From: Gemmatimonadaceae bacterium
GTDB lineage: Bacteria; Gemmatimonadota; Gemmatimonadetes; Gemmatimonadales; Gemmatimonadaceae
NCBI GenBank assembly: GCA_019694735.1
Contig: JAIBBJ010000024.1
Coordinates: 1 to 64,000 of the forward strand
Direction: 5' to 3'
DNA: 64,000 bases
Position 1 is the first letter of the stretch, and every line of letters starts with the position of its first letter. Of this stretch, positions 1 through 13,179 are shown piece by piece. Both the position numbers and the translations under genes were made by a program. The notes below the pieces were generated by a model that saw only the letters and a program-made list of their open reading frames with translations, had not been told where the DNA came from and ran no database searches.

Positions 1-243
1 TTCGAGCGTGCCGAGATAGTGCGTACGACCGTTGATCACGCGGGTCTCGGTGATCGTCGCCGCGTGGCGGAGGGCATCGAGCTCGAGCTGGAAGGCCGAG
101 AGGACGGCGATGCGCGGCCGCGCCGGGGCCGGGGCGGCGGGCGACGGGGCGGGACGCGCGCAGGAGGTCAGCGCGGCGATCGCCAGCGGTGCGGTTCGCA
201 GGAGGGCGGTGCGACGGTGGGCGGTGCGCAGGAGGGCGGGCAC
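1..243 (-). CDS. Nucleoside phosphorylase/nucleosidase-type lipoprotein (5' part only)
   Basis: The first 81 codons of a minus-strand gene that leaves the window at base 1. Translation from the GTG at 243 gives a basic, hydrophobic leader ending in a lipobox-like LTSC, then an Ala/Pro linker, then RIAVLSAFQLELDALRHA. That last stretch resembles the N-terminal beta strand of the PNP/UDP phosphorylase superfamily (MTA/SAH nucleosidases begin with I-x-I-x-x-A-x-x-x-E). The family cleaves or phosphorolyses purine nucleosides. Most members are cytosolic, so a lipoprotein form would act in the periplasm or at the outer membrane. The frame stays open from 243 to the window edge. GTG is chosen because no ATG precedes the leader. 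It diverges from the M14 peptidase gene across about 130 bases. The family call rests on a short stretch and is tentative. Confidence 0.55.
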   Translation of the reverse strand, partial: MPALLRTAHRRTALLRTAPLAIAALTSCARPAPSPAAPAPARPRIAVLSAFQLELDALRHAATITETRVINGRTHYLGTLE

Positions 244-376
244 GGGGCGGGCGGCGAGGGGACGGCGCAGGCGCCTTGAAGATGCCGAGCCGGAGCCGGG
301 GCCGCACGGGTCCAGCGCCCCCGGGCCGGACCGCGTAGACTTGGACCCGCACCCCTTCACCTGGGAGTCCCCCACG

Positions 377-3154
377 ATGTCCTGGCGCTCCGTCCGACAC
401 GCGCTGGCGTTCGCCGCCGTGCTGGCCCTGCCCCTCGCGGCGCAGCAACGCCTCACCTCCCCCAAGGACTTCTTCGGCCACGAGATCGGCGCCGACTACG
501 TCCTCCCCAACTACACCCAGTTCACCGCCTACTGGCAGAAGCTCGCGGCCGAGTCCGAGCGGATGGAGCTCGACACGATCGGCCTCACGGCCGAGGGCCG
601 CCCGCAGCTGATGGCGATCGTCTCGAGCCCGGAGAACCTCCGCAACAAGGAGCGCTATCGGCGGATCGCCGAGCGGCTCGCGCGCGCCGAGGGGCTCACC
701 GAGGCCGAGGCGCAGCAACTGGCCAAGGAGGGGAAGGGCATCGTCTGGATCGACGGCGGCCTGCACGCGACCGAGGTGCTGGGCGCCCAGCAGCTGATCG
801 AGACCAACTGGCAGCTCGTCTCGCGCACCGACGAGGAGACGACGCGGCTGCTCAACGACCTCATCATCGTGATGGTCCACGCCAATCCGGATGGCATGGA
901 ACTCGTGAGCAACTGGTACATGCGGGAGCAGGACCCGCGGAAGCGCAACATGAACATCCCGCGCCTGTACCAGAAGTACGTCGGGCACGACAACAACCGC
1001 GACTTCTACCTCGTCGCGCAGCCCGAGTCGGAGAACATGAACCGGGTGATGTACATGGAGTGGTACCCCCAGGTGATGTACAACCACCACCAGACGGGGC
1101 CCTCCGGAACGGTGATGTTCGCGCCGCCGTTCCGCGACCCGATGAACTACAACCTGCACCCGCTCATCCGCACCGGGCTCGACGTGGTCGGCAGCGCGAT
1201 GCACAACCGGTTCGTGCTCGAGGGGAAGGGTGGCGTCGTGATGCGCTCGACGACCGGCTACTCCACGTGGTGGAACGGCGGCCTCCGCACCACCGCGTAC
1301 TTCCACAACATGATCGGCCTCCTCACGGAGACCATCGGCAACCCGACACCGGTCGAGATCCCGTTCGTGCCCGACCGCCAGCTGCCGCAGGCCGACGTCC
1401 CGCTGCCGGTGAAGCCCGGCGTCTGGCACTTCCGGCAGTCGATCGACTACTCGGTGACCGCCAACTACGCCGTGCTCGACCTCGTCTCGCGCAACAAGGA
1501 CCATTTCCTCTTCAACATCTGGAAGATGGGGCATGACCGCATCGAGGCCGGCAACCGCGACAGCTGGACGGTCTGGCCGCGCCGCATCGAGGCGATCCAG
1601 GCCCAGATGGCGGCGGAGAACCGCGCGCGCCAGGTGAGCAACGCCACCGGCCCGGTCGCGGGCGGCGGGTTCGCCGGCGCGGGCCAGGCCCGCAGCGGCG
1701 AGAGCGCGCAGGCGCTGATGGCGCAGCTGAACGCGCCCGACCGGCGCGACCCGCGCGCGTACATCGTCCCGTCGGACCAGCCGGACTTCCCGACCGCGGT
1801 GCGCTTCATCGTCGCGCTCCAGAAGAACGGCATCGATGTCGAGCGCGCGCGCACGGCCTTCGCGTACAACGGCCGGCAGTATCCCGCCGGTTCGTACGTC
1901 GTGCGCACCGGGCAGGCGTTCGGTGCCCACGTGCTCGACATGTTCGAGCCGCAGGACCACCCGGACGACTTCCGCGTCCCGGGCGGCGCCCCGACCCCGC
2001 CGTACGACAACGCCGGCTGGACGCTCGCGATGTCGATGGGCGTGAAGTTCGACCGCGTGCTCGACGCGCTCACCGGGCCGTTCGAGAAGGTCGCGCCGAC
2101 GAACCGCGTGACGCCGATGGCCGGCACCGTCGCCAGCGGCTCGACCTGGGCGCTCTCCGGCGCCACCAACGACGCCTTCATCGCCGTCAACCGCCTCCTG
2201 AAGGCCGGCGCCACCGTCAGCCGCAAGGAGGACGGGACCTGGATCATCGCCAACAACGGCACCTCGCGCCCGATCGTCGAGCGCGCCGCCCGTGAGCTCG
2301 GCCTGACCTTCACCGCCGGCAGCGCCACCGGCGCCACGCCCGTGAAGGCGATGCGCGTCGGCCTGTGGGACCGTTACGGCGGCTCGATGCCGTCCGGCTG
2401 GACCCGCTGGCTGCTCGAGCAGTACGAGTTCAGCTACTCGATGGTGTACGCGCAGGACATCGACGCCGGCAACCTGAACGCGAAGTACGACGCGCTGATC
2501 TTCGTGGACGGCGCCATCCCGGCCCCGCCCACCGGCGGCCAGGGCGGGCGGCGCGGCGGCGGCGGGTTCGGCGTGGTCTTCGACACCGCCTCGCTCCCCC
2601 CCGAGTACCGGCGCACGGTCGGCAACATCACGCCCGAGCGCTCGATCCCGAACCTCCGCACCTTCGCCGAGAACGGCGGCATCATCATCACCATCGGCAG
2701 CTCGACCAACATCGCCGAGCACTTCCGGCTCCCCATCTCGAACCACCTCGTCGAGGAGGCCCCGAACGGCGCGCCGACGCCGCTCGGCAACAACAAGTTC
2801 TACGTCCCGGGGTCGCTGCTCGAGGTCGCGGTGGACAACAAGCAGCCGGCCACGGTCGGGATGGGGCAGCGGGCGATCGTGTTCTACGACAACAGCCCGA
2901 CGTTCCGCCTGCATCCCGACGCGCTCGCGAAGGGCGTGCGGCCGCTGATGTGGTTCGACACCGCGACGCCGCTCCGCTCCGGCTGGGCGTGGGGCCAGAA
3001 CTACCTCGACGGCGGCGTGGCCGCCGCCGACGCGCAGGTCGGTCGGGGCACCGTGCGGCTCATCGGGCCCGAGGCGCTCTTCCGCGGGCAGCCGGCCGGC
3101 ACGTTCAAGCTGGTGTTCAACGGGCTCATCGGGGCGAACAAGCCCACGATGTGA
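377..3154 (+). CDS. Secreted M14-family zinc carboxypeptidase
   Basis: A 925-residue exported metallopeptidase. Residues 1-23 form a signal peptide (basic start, hydrophobic core, cleavage near LAAQQ). The catalytic domain follows. Zinc ligands are seen as H130 and E133 in GGLHATEVLG and His in MYNHHQTG near 237-238. N207-R208 in NNRDF matches the substrate-carboxylate-binding Asn-Arg of carboxypeptidase A. The C-terminal 450 residues form a large extra region with a Gly/Arg-rich stretch near residue 720, typical of the long M14 proteins of Gemmatimonadota and Bacteroidetes rather than the roughly 300-residue classical enzymes. The frame is open from base 32, but ATG 377 is chosen because it directly precedes the signal peptide. 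The gene stands alone and ends in a strong double hairpin. It probably trims peptides outside the inner membrane; the substrate is unknown. Confidence 0.9.
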   Translation: MSWRSVRHALAFAAVLALPLAAQQRLTSPKDFFGHEIGADYVLPNYTQFTAYWQKLAAESERMELDTIGLTAEGRPQLMAIVSSPENLRNKERYRRIAERLARAEGLTEAEAQQLAKEGKGIVWIDGGLHATEVLGAQQLIETNWQLVSRTDEETTRLLNDLIIVMVHANPDGMELVSNWYMREQDPRKRNMNIPRLYQKYVGHDNNRDFYLVAQPESENMNRVMYMEWYPQVMYNHHQTGPSGTVMFAPPFRDPMNYNLHPLIRTGLDVVGSAMHNRFVLEGKGGVVMRSTTGYSTWWNGGLRTTAYFHNMIGLLTETIGNPTPVEIPFVPDRQLPQADVPLPVKPGVWHFRQSIDYSVTANYAVLDLVSRNKDHFLFNIWKMGHDRIEAGNRDSWTVWPRRIEAIQAQMAAENRARQVSNATGPVAGGGFAGAGQARSGESAQALMAQLNAPDRRDPRAYIVPSDQPDFPTAVRFIVALQKNGIDVERARTAFAYNGRQYPAGSYVVRTGQAFGAHVLDMFEPQDHPDDFRVPGGAPTPPYDNAGWTLAMSMGVKFDRVLDALTGPFEKVAPTNRVTPMAGTVASGSTWALSGATNDAFIAVNRLLKAGATVSRKEDGTWIIANNGTSRPIVERAARELGLTFTAGSATGATPVKAMRVGLWDRYGGSMPSGWTRWLLEQYEFSYSMVYAQDIDAGNLNAKYDALIFVDGAIPAPPTGGQGGRRGGGGFGVVFDTASLPPEYRRTVGNITPERSIPNLRTFAENGGIIITIGSSTNIAEHFRLPISNHLVEEAPNGAPTPLGNNKFYVPGSLLEVAVDNKQPATVGMGQRAIVFYDNSPTFRLHPDALAKGVRPLMWFDTATPLRSGWAWGQNYLDGGVAAADAQVGRGTVRLIGPEALFRGQPAGTFKLVFNGLIGANKPTM

Positions 3155-3172
3155 CCGGTGCGGGATGCGGGG

Positions 3173-3239
3173 GGCGACGGGGTGGGGCCATCGGCCCCAC
3201 CCCGTCGCCGTTCCCCCGGTGCCGAATCCGGGGGAACGG
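3173..3239. terminator. Tandem overlapping hairpins between convergent genes
   Basis: Two near-perfect inverted repeats. The first has a 17-bp stem (3173-3189 with 3193-3209) and a 3-base loop. The second has a 12-bp stem (3208-3219 with 3228-3239) and an 8-base loop. They share bases 3208-3209. They lie between the stop of the M14 gene and the stop of the acyl-CoA dehydrogenase, so they can serve as a bidirectional terminator. Neither has a U-tract. Confidence 0.75.
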
Positions 3240-3248
3240 CACCGGATG

Positions 3249-4415
3249 CTACTTCAGGATGCCCTTGGCGATCGTCGAGAGCTGCATGTTCGACGTCCCC
3301 TCGTAGATCGTGCCGATCTTCGCGTCGCGATAGAACTTCTCCACCGGGTAGTCCTTCGTGTACCCGTAGCCGCCGAAGAGCTCCACGCAGAGCGAGGTCA
3401 CCCGCTCGCACACCTGCGACGAGAGGAGCTTCGCCATCGCGCCGGCCTGCGCGATGTCCTCGCCCGCGTCCTTGAGGCGCGCGGCGTTGTAGACCATCAG
3501 GCGCGCGGCCTCGAGCTCCGTCGCCGCCTGCGCGACCTGGAACTGGATCCCCTGGAACTCGGCGAGCGGCCGCCCGAACTGCTGCCGCTCCTTGAGGTAC
3601 GCCACCGCGGCGTCGAGCGCGCCCTGCGCGATGCCGATCATCTGCGCGCCGATGCCGACCCGCCCCTCGTTGAGCGCCTGGATCGCGAACCGGTAGCCCT
3701 GACCGACCGGGCCCAGGACGTCGGCGTCGGGGACGAAGACGTCCTCGAGGATGAGCTCGGTGGTGCTGGAGGCGCGGATCCCGAGCTTGTCCTCCTTCTT
3801 GCCGACGCTGAACCCCGGCGCGCTGCGCTCCACCACGAACGCGGTGATCCCCTTGTAGCCCCGCGCGGGATCCACCGTCGCGAAGAGCACGTAGAGCCCG
3901 GCCTCGGCGCCGTTGGTGATCCAGAGCTTCCGGCCGGTGAGCCTCCAGCCGCCGTCGGTCTTCACGGCGCGCGTCCGGAGCGCGAACGCGTCCGAGCCGC
4001 TGGAGGCCTCGGACAGGGCGTACGCGCCGACCGTGTCCCGGCAGAGGCGGGGCATCCACCGCGCGAGCTGCTCCGGCGTCGCCGCCGCCAGCAGCGGGTT
4101 GGCGACGAGCGTGTTCTGCACGTCGACCATGATCGCCGACGCCGCGTCGACCTTCGAGATCTCCTCGACGGCGATCGTCACCAGCATCACCGTGCCTCCG
4201 GCGCCGCCGTGCGCCTCCGGCGCCTGGATGCCCATCAGGCCCATCTCGAAGTAGGCCTTGATGAGCGCGGGGTCGAGTTTCGCGTCCCGCTCCATCTGCT
4301 GGACGCGCGGCGCGACCTCGCCGCGGGCGAACTCGGCGACGGCATCGCGGAACGCGCGCTCGTCGTCGGAGAGCATCGTGAGGGCGGGGCGGGCGGAGCC
4401 GGGGGCGTTCGACAT
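3249..4415 (-). CDS. Acyl-CoA dehydrogenase
   Basis: A 388-residue FAD flavoenzyme of the standard acyl-CoA dehydrogenase length. It introduces the alpha-beta double bond in acyl-CoA and passes electrons to electron-transfer flavoprotein. The N-terminal helical domain (about residues 15-125) is followed by the central beta domain, with YALSEASSGSDAFALRTRA matching the conserved FAD/substrate signature near 150-170 and LWITNGAEAG after it. The C-terminal helical domain carries QFGRPLAEFQGIQFQ, and the end has CVELFGGYGYTKDYPVEKFYRD followed by IYEGTSNMQ. The Glu of YEGT sits where the catalytic base of short/medium-chain enzymes lies. It starts at an ATG. About 100 bases separate it from the gene upstream. 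Chain-length preference (butyryl-type or branched short chain) cannot be decided by eye. Confidence 0.95.
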   Translation of the reverse strand: MSNAPGSARPALTMLSDDERAFRDAVAEFARGEVAPRVQQMERDAKLDPALIKAYFEMGLMGIQAPEAHGGAGGTVMLVTIAVEEISKVDAASAIMVDVQNTLVANPLLAAATPEQLARWMPRLCRDTVGAYALSEASSGSDAFALRTRAVKTDGGWRLTGRKLWITNGAEAGLYVLFATVDPARGYKGITAFVVERSAPGFSVGKKEDKLGIRASSTTELILEDVFVPDADVLGPVGQGYRFAIQALNEGRVGIGAQMIGIAQGALDAAVAYLKERQQFGRPLAEFQGIQFQVAQAATELEAARLMVYNAARLKDAGEDIAQAGAMAKLLSSQVCERVTSLCVELFGGYGYTKDYPVEKFYRDAKIGTIYEGTSNMQLSTIAKGILK

Positions 4416-4520
4416 CGGGCGCGGGATCGGGGGGAGCTGCGGGGCGCTGCGGGGCGCTGCGCAGGCGCGCGTGACCCCTCCAATGTAGCATCGGCCGACC
4501 GGGCCGACGCCCCCGGCCGC

Positions 4521-5681
4521 CTACGCCACGAGGATCGGCTCGGCCGCTTCCTCCGCCGGCCGCGCGAACAGGTACCCCTGCAGCAGGTCCGCGCCGAGCG
4601 CCACCAGGGCGTCGCGCTCCTCGTTCGTCTCGACCCCTTCCGAGATGACCCGGATGCCGAGGTCCTTGCAGAGCCCGTACATCGCCCCCACCACGCGCTG
4701 TTTCGTCACGTGCCGGTGGATCCCCGACACCAGTGCGCGGTCGAGCTTCACGAAATCGGGGGAGAGGTGCGTGAAGCTCGCGAGCCCGGCGTATCCCGTG
4801 CCGAGGTCGTCCACCGCGAGCCGGTAGCCCAGCGCCCGCAGCGCCTGCACGAACGGCCCGATGTCCCCGAGGTGGTCGAGCGAGGCGCGCTCCGTCACCT
4901 CCAGCACGATCCGGCTCGCGTGCGCGGCCAGCGGACTGCCCTGGCCGTGCAGCGACGGGTCGAGCAGGTCGTGCGGGTGCACGTTCACGAAGAGCAGCAG
5001 TCCGTCGCGGATCGAGGTCGCGTCGCGGGCGATCAGCGTGTAGATCCGCCGCGAGAGCTCCGTCTGCCGCCCGAGCAGCCCCGCCACCTCGAAGAGCGCC
5101 TGTGGGGTCCGCATCGAGCCCTCGCCGGAGCGCACCAGCGCCTCGAACCCGACCGTCGTCCGCGCCGCGAGCGAGACGATCGGGTGGTACACGAGGTGCA
5201 GCTGCTCCAGCGCGCGCGTGAGCGCCGCATTCAGCATCGCGTGGTCGTGCACCGGCAGGTTCGACTGCTGCAGCGCGAGCGCCTCGCGCTTCACCCGCGC
5301 GAGCTCGGCGAGCAGGGTGGCCCGATTCACCGCCTTGAGCAGCTCGGCGCTGGCGACCGGCTTGAGGAGATACCGGTGCGCACCGTGGTGCATCGCCTCG
5401 ATCGCGGTCGCGAGCGTGGGACCTCCGGTCATCATGATCACCGGGATGTCGGGGTCGCGCTCGCGCGCGGCGCGCAGGACGTCGATCCCGGTCATCCCCT
5501 GCATCTGGATGTCGGACACGACCACGCTGTAGCGCGCATCGTCGAGCGCATGGACCGCGGCTTGGCCGTCGGGCACCGCGGTGACGGCGAATCCGCTGCG
5601 CTCCAGCACGAGCGCCGTCGCGCGCAGCACGGCGGCGTCGTCGTCCACGAGGAGGACCCGCCTCGCTTCGTTCATCAGCAT
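4521..5681 (-). CDS. Response regulator with EAL domain (c-di-GMP phosphodiesterase)
   Basis: A 386-residue REC-EAL fusion. Receiver domain (1-120): acidic pocket D13-D15, phospho-acceptor D57 in VVSDIQM, T85 in MMTGG and K107 in LLKP. EAL domain (about 160-378): E180-A-L, N233 in VNVHP, E261/E264 in LEVTE, the D291-D292 pair in VDDLGTGY, K312, E348 in SEGVET and Q368 in QGYLFARP. These are the metal-binding and catalytic positions of active c-di-GMP phosphodiesterases, so hydrolysis to pGpG is expected, gated by phosphorylation. No histidine kinase lies nearby, so it is an orphan regulator. The frame is open back to 5741, but the receiver fold begins right after the methionines at 5681 and 5675. 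A GTGAC-4-GTCAC inverted repeat lies upstream at 5744-5757. Confidence 0.93.
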   Translation of the reverse strand: MLMNEARRVLLVDDDAAVLRATALVLERSGFAVTAVPDGQAAVHALDDARYSVVVSDIQMQGMTGIDVLRAARERDPDIPVIMMTGGPTLATAIEAMHHGAHRYLLKPVASAELLKAVNRATLLAELARVKREALALQQSNLPVHDHAMLNAALTRALEQLHLVYHPIVSLAARTTVGFEALVRSGEGSMRTPQALFEVAGLLGRQTELSRRIYTLIARDATSIRDGLLLFVNVHPHDLLDPSLHGQGSPLAAHASRIVLEVTERASLDHLGDIGPFVQALRALGYRLAVDDLGTGYAGLASFTHLSPDFVKLDRALVSGIHRHVTKQRVVGAMYGLCKDLGIRVISEGVETNEERDALVALGADLLQGYLFARPAEEAAEPILVA

Positions 5682-5762
5682 CGGGGTGGGGCAGTGGGGG
5701 AGGGGCGCCCTCACTAACCCCGTTCCCCGCGGAAAGATCATCCGTGACCTGCGTCACATGGC

Positions 5763-5797
5763 GGCGGGGCGGCGCACCATCGGTGCGCCGCCCCGCC
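5763..5797 (-). terminator. Hairpin terminator after metH
   Basis: A perfect 16-bp GC-rich stem (5763-5778 with 5782-5797) with a 3-base ATC loop, 32 bases beyond the metH stop. There is no T-run on the minus strand, so this is a strong hairpin without the classical U-tract. Confidence 0.65.
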
Positions 5798-5828
5798 GTT
5801 CCCTCCCGTGCGGCGCCACCTCCGCCGG

Positions 5829-10582
<4,754 letters not shown>

Positions 10583-10605
<23 letters not shown>

Positions 10606-10885
10606 GGGCCGCCACCGCAGGCACCCCCACCCCCGATACCTCCACCACCTTGGACCGGGACGCTGCCCCGGCCACGATCCGCACCGCCCGGCGCGGGACC
10701 CCGAGGGCCTCCGCGAGCACCGCCACCACCGCCTCGTTGGCGGCCCCGTCCACCGGCGCCGCGTGCACCCGGACCTTGAGTGCATCGCCGTGGCGGCCGT
10801 CCACCCCGGCGCGCGCGGCGCGCGGCTGCACCCGCACCGCGAAACGGACCGTGCCGTCCCGCTCGGTCACCGGGAGGGTGCTCAC
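10583..10885 (-). CDS. yggU: DUF167/YggU family protein
   Basis: A 100-residue protein of the DUF167 family, small alpha/beta proteins of unknown function usually encoded beside yggT. It contains the family core VRVQPRAARAGVDG, LKVRVHAAPVDGAANEAVVAVLAEALGVP and VRIVAGAASRSKVVEV, where the PPVDGKAN-like motif and the GxxSRxK motif are diagnostic. It starts at a GTG that overlaps the YggT stop by 4 bases (GTGA), so the two are translationally coupled. Its last codons contain the metF promoter. The C-terminal extension GVGVPAVAALAIRSSG is not part of the family core. Confidence 0.88.
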
Positions 10886-11469
10886 AGCAATCGGAGGACC
10901 GCGCCCTCGAGCAGCGACAGCAGGAACCACGCGATCAGCGGGCTGAGGTCCAACTGCCCCGCGGACGGGAGCGCCTGCCGCAGCGGGCCGAGGAACCACT
11001 CCGTGCAGCGGTGCGCGAGGCGCCCGGCGGCGCTCCAGCTCCCGCCGGTCCAGCTCAGGATCACGCGCACGAGCAGTGCCAGCTGCAGCACCCCGAAGGT
11101 GCCGCGCACCGCGAGCGAGACGAGGCCGCGTGCGCCCGCGTTGCTCGCGAAGTACACGGAGACCAGCACGTCGCGGACGAACCCGATCACGAAGAGCGCC
11201 CCCGCACCGGTGACGAGGATCGCGAGCACGCCCCACCACGGGATCGCCGCCGCCGACACGCCGAGGCGCGGGAGCCGACGGTCGAGCGGGGCCAGCAGCG
11301 GGTCCACCGACCGGCGCACGAAGCGCGCGGCCGTGCCGAACGGCTGGATGCGGCGCGTCCGCACGCCCCAGGCGAGCGCCGCGAGGGCTGCGCCGAGCAC
11401 GAGCAACGTCAGCGTCGCCGTGCGGAGGACGGTGACGAGCACGTCGAGCATCGCGACGAGGTCGCGCAT
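10882..11469 (-). CDS. yggT: YggT-family integral membrane protein
   Basis: A 195-residue membrane protein with several hydrophobic segments: residues about 12-34, 75-100, 117-140 and 178-195. The C-terminal half contains LLVRVILSW and a later FLGPLRQALPSAGQLDLSPLIAWFLL, close to the YggT signature in which a Pro-rich loop precedes 'DxSPxxA'. YggT proteins are linked to osmotic tolerance and to organisation of division or membrane assembly; the exact role is unsettled. The ATG at 11469 overlaps the stop of the aldehyde dehydrogenase by one base (TGATG), and the gene's own stop overlaps the yggU start. The three genes therefore form one translationally coupled minus-strand unit. Confidence 0.85.
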   Translation of the reverse strand: MRDLVAMLDVLVTVLRTATLTLLVLGAALAALAWGVRTRRIQPFGTAARFVRRSVDPLLAPLDRRLPRLGVSAAAIPWWGVLAILVTGAGALFVIGFVRDVLVSVYFASNAGARGLVSLAVRGTFGVLQLALLVRVILSWTGGSWSAAGRLAHRCTEWFLGPLRQALPSAGQLDLSPLIAWFLLSLLEGAVLRLL

Positions 11470-13043
11470 CAGGCGCGGCCCTTCCGCGTGAGCACGAGCC
11501 GCAGGGTGCCGACGAGGCCGCTCAGCCGGCCGGCGAGCGTCGGGGCGTGCGAGAGGCGCGTGAAGGCGTCCATCGCGTCGAGGTGTCCGGGCAGGTATGG
11601 GAACCACCACGGCTGCCGCCAGCGCGCGAACCGGTCGTCGACGACCGGCGTGCTCTTCACGCAGTCCTCGAGGGCCTCGAGCCCGTGATGGCGACCGAGG
11701 CCGCTCGCCTTCACGCCGCCGGTCGCGATGTCGGCCATGCCGACGACGTTCACGGCATCGTTCACCTGGATCGAGCCCGCCTCGAGTCGGCGCGCGAGCG
11801 CGACCCCGCGGGCGGCGTCGCCGGTCCACACGCTCGCCGAGAGGCCGTAGCTCGTCGCGTTCGCCCGCCGCACCGCCTCGTCGGCGTCGCGCACGGCGAC
11901 CACGGGGAGGAGCGGGCCGAAGGTCTCCTCCTGCATGACGCGCATGTCGTCGGTGACGCCGGTGATCAGCGTCGGCGGGAAGAACCCGTCGCCGGCGGGT
12001 ACCGGGGCCTGCGCGACGATCCGCGCGCCCTTCGCGAGGGCGTCATCGAGCTGCGCCCGGATGGTCGCCACGGCGTGCGGCCGCACCAGCGGCCCCACCT
12101 CGGTGGCCGCCGACTTCGGGTCGCCGACGACGAGGCCGCCCACCGCGCGCGCCGCAGCGGCGACGAAGGCGTCGAACACCGGTTGCTCGACGAAGATGCG
12201 CTTCGGCGAGACGCAGTTCTGCCCGCCGTTGAAGAAGCGGTTCCAGACGATCCCATCGGCGGCGAAGCGCAGGTCGGCGTCGGCGAGGACGATCGCCGGG
12301 TCGCTGCCGCCGAGTTCGAGGGCGCACGGGATGAAGCGCTCGGCGCACGCCACGGCGACCTTCCGGCCGACCGCGGACGAACCGGTGAAGACGATGCGGT
12401 CCACCCCCGAGCGCACGAGTGCCGCGCCGGTGACGCCGTCCCCCGGCACGACCTCGAAGACCCCGGCGGGGAGTCCGGCCTCGCGGAGCAGGTCCTGCAG
12501 CAGCATCGCCGCGCCCGGCGTGAACTCGCTCGGCTTGAGCACGACCGCGTTGCCGGTGACGAGCGCCGGCATCGCGCCGCTCACCGGCATCCAGAACGGG
12601 TAGTTCCAGGGCGCGATGATGCCGATGACGCCGTAGGGGCGCCGCTCGACCCGTGCGCGCTTCCGCCAGAAGGCGAGGTTGCCCACGCCGCGCCAGCGCG
12701 GTCGGAGGAACCGCGGTCCCTCCCGCGCGTAGAAGCGGGCGAACTCGAGCGAGACGGTGACATCCGCGGCCATCGCGTCGATCAGCGGCTTGCCGAGCTC
12801 GCGGGTGATGGCCTCGGCGACGGCGCGCCGGCGGGCGAAGAGCAGGTCGTGGAAGCGATCGAGGACGGCGGCCCGGTCCGCCGGGGCGCGGGCGGCCCAG
12901 TCGGCCTGTGCGGCGCGCGCGCGCGCGACCGCGGCGGCGACCGCGGCATCGTCGGTCGTCTCCCAGTTCCGGAAGACATCGCCGGTCACCGGGTCGCGCG
13001 ACTCGCTGCGGCGTCGGGGCGGGCTCTGCGTCGAGGCATCCAT
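11469..13043 (-). CDS. NAD(P)-dependent aldehyde dehydrogenase
   Basis: A 524-residue soluble ALDH-superfamily enzyme oxidising an aldehyde to the carboxylate. It has N147 in IAPWNYP, the cofactor-fold motif FTGSSAVGRKV (219-229), the general base E243 in LELGGSDP and the catalytic C277 in GGQNCVSPKRI. Near the C-terminus EETFGPLLPV and GLSASVWT are conserved. Substrate is uncertain; succinate-semialdehyde-type and general fatty or aromatic aldehyde subfamilies are both possible. ATG 13043 is used because the conserved fold starts shortly after; the open frame extends further upstream but lies antisense to the ECF sigma gene. A near-perfect palindrome lies 6 bases before the start codon. The C-terminal 45 residues (after the conserved core) are basic and hydrophobic, an extension beyond the usual ALDH end. 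Confidence 0.95.
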   Translation of the reverse strand: MDASTQSPPRRRSESRDPVTGDVFRNWETTDDAAVAAAVARARAAQADWAARAPADRAAVLDRFHDLLFARRRAVAEAITRELGKPLIDAMAADVTVSLEFARFYAREGPRFLRPRWRGVGNLAFWRKRARVERRPYGVIGIIAPWNYPFWMPVSGAMPALVTGNAVVLKPSEFTPGAAMLLQDLLREAGLPAGVFEVVPGDGVTGAALVRSGVDRIVFTGSSAVGRKVAVACAERFIPCALELGGSDPAIVLADADLRFAADGIVWNRFFNGGQNCVSPKRIFVEQPVFDAFVAAAARAVGGLVVGDPKSAATEVGPLVRPHAVATIRAQLDDALAKGARIVAQAPVPAGDGFFPPTLITGVTDDMRVMQEETFGPLLPVVAVRDADEAVRRANATSYGLSASVWTGDAARGVALARRLEAGSIQVNDAVNVVGMADIATGGVKASGLGRHHGLEALEDCVKSTPVVDDRFARWRQPWWFPYLPGHLDAMDAFTRLSHAPTLAGRLSGLVGTLRLVLTRKGRA

Positions 13044-13048
13044 CGTAC

Positions 13049-13065
13049 GGAAATGTGACACTTCC
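13049..13065. promoter_or_regulatory. Candidate operator palindrome at the ALDH/ECF divergence
   Basis: GGAAATGTGACACTTCC is a 17-bp dyad with mismatches only at positions 5/13 and the centre (GGAA-n-TGTnACA-n-TTCC). It lies 6 bases upstream of the ALDH start and about 115 bases upstream of the ECF sigma gene. TGT-n-ACA half-sites are common for many repressors. No candidate regulator can be named. Confidence 0.45.
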
Positions 13066-13179
13066 CTCCCATCGCGGGTACTGGAGGATGTGACGGCCAA
13101 CGCGATGGATGGTGCGATCCCCGGTGGGGCAGCGTGGCGCGGGACGGCGGCGGCGGGGCATACTCCCCGGACCTCGCTC

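Noticed and set aside
5744-5757. GTGAC-4-GTCAC dyad before the REC-EAL gene as a CRP/FNR site
   Set aside because: The half-sites and spacing do not match the TGTGA-6-TCACA consensus; it is short and may be chance.
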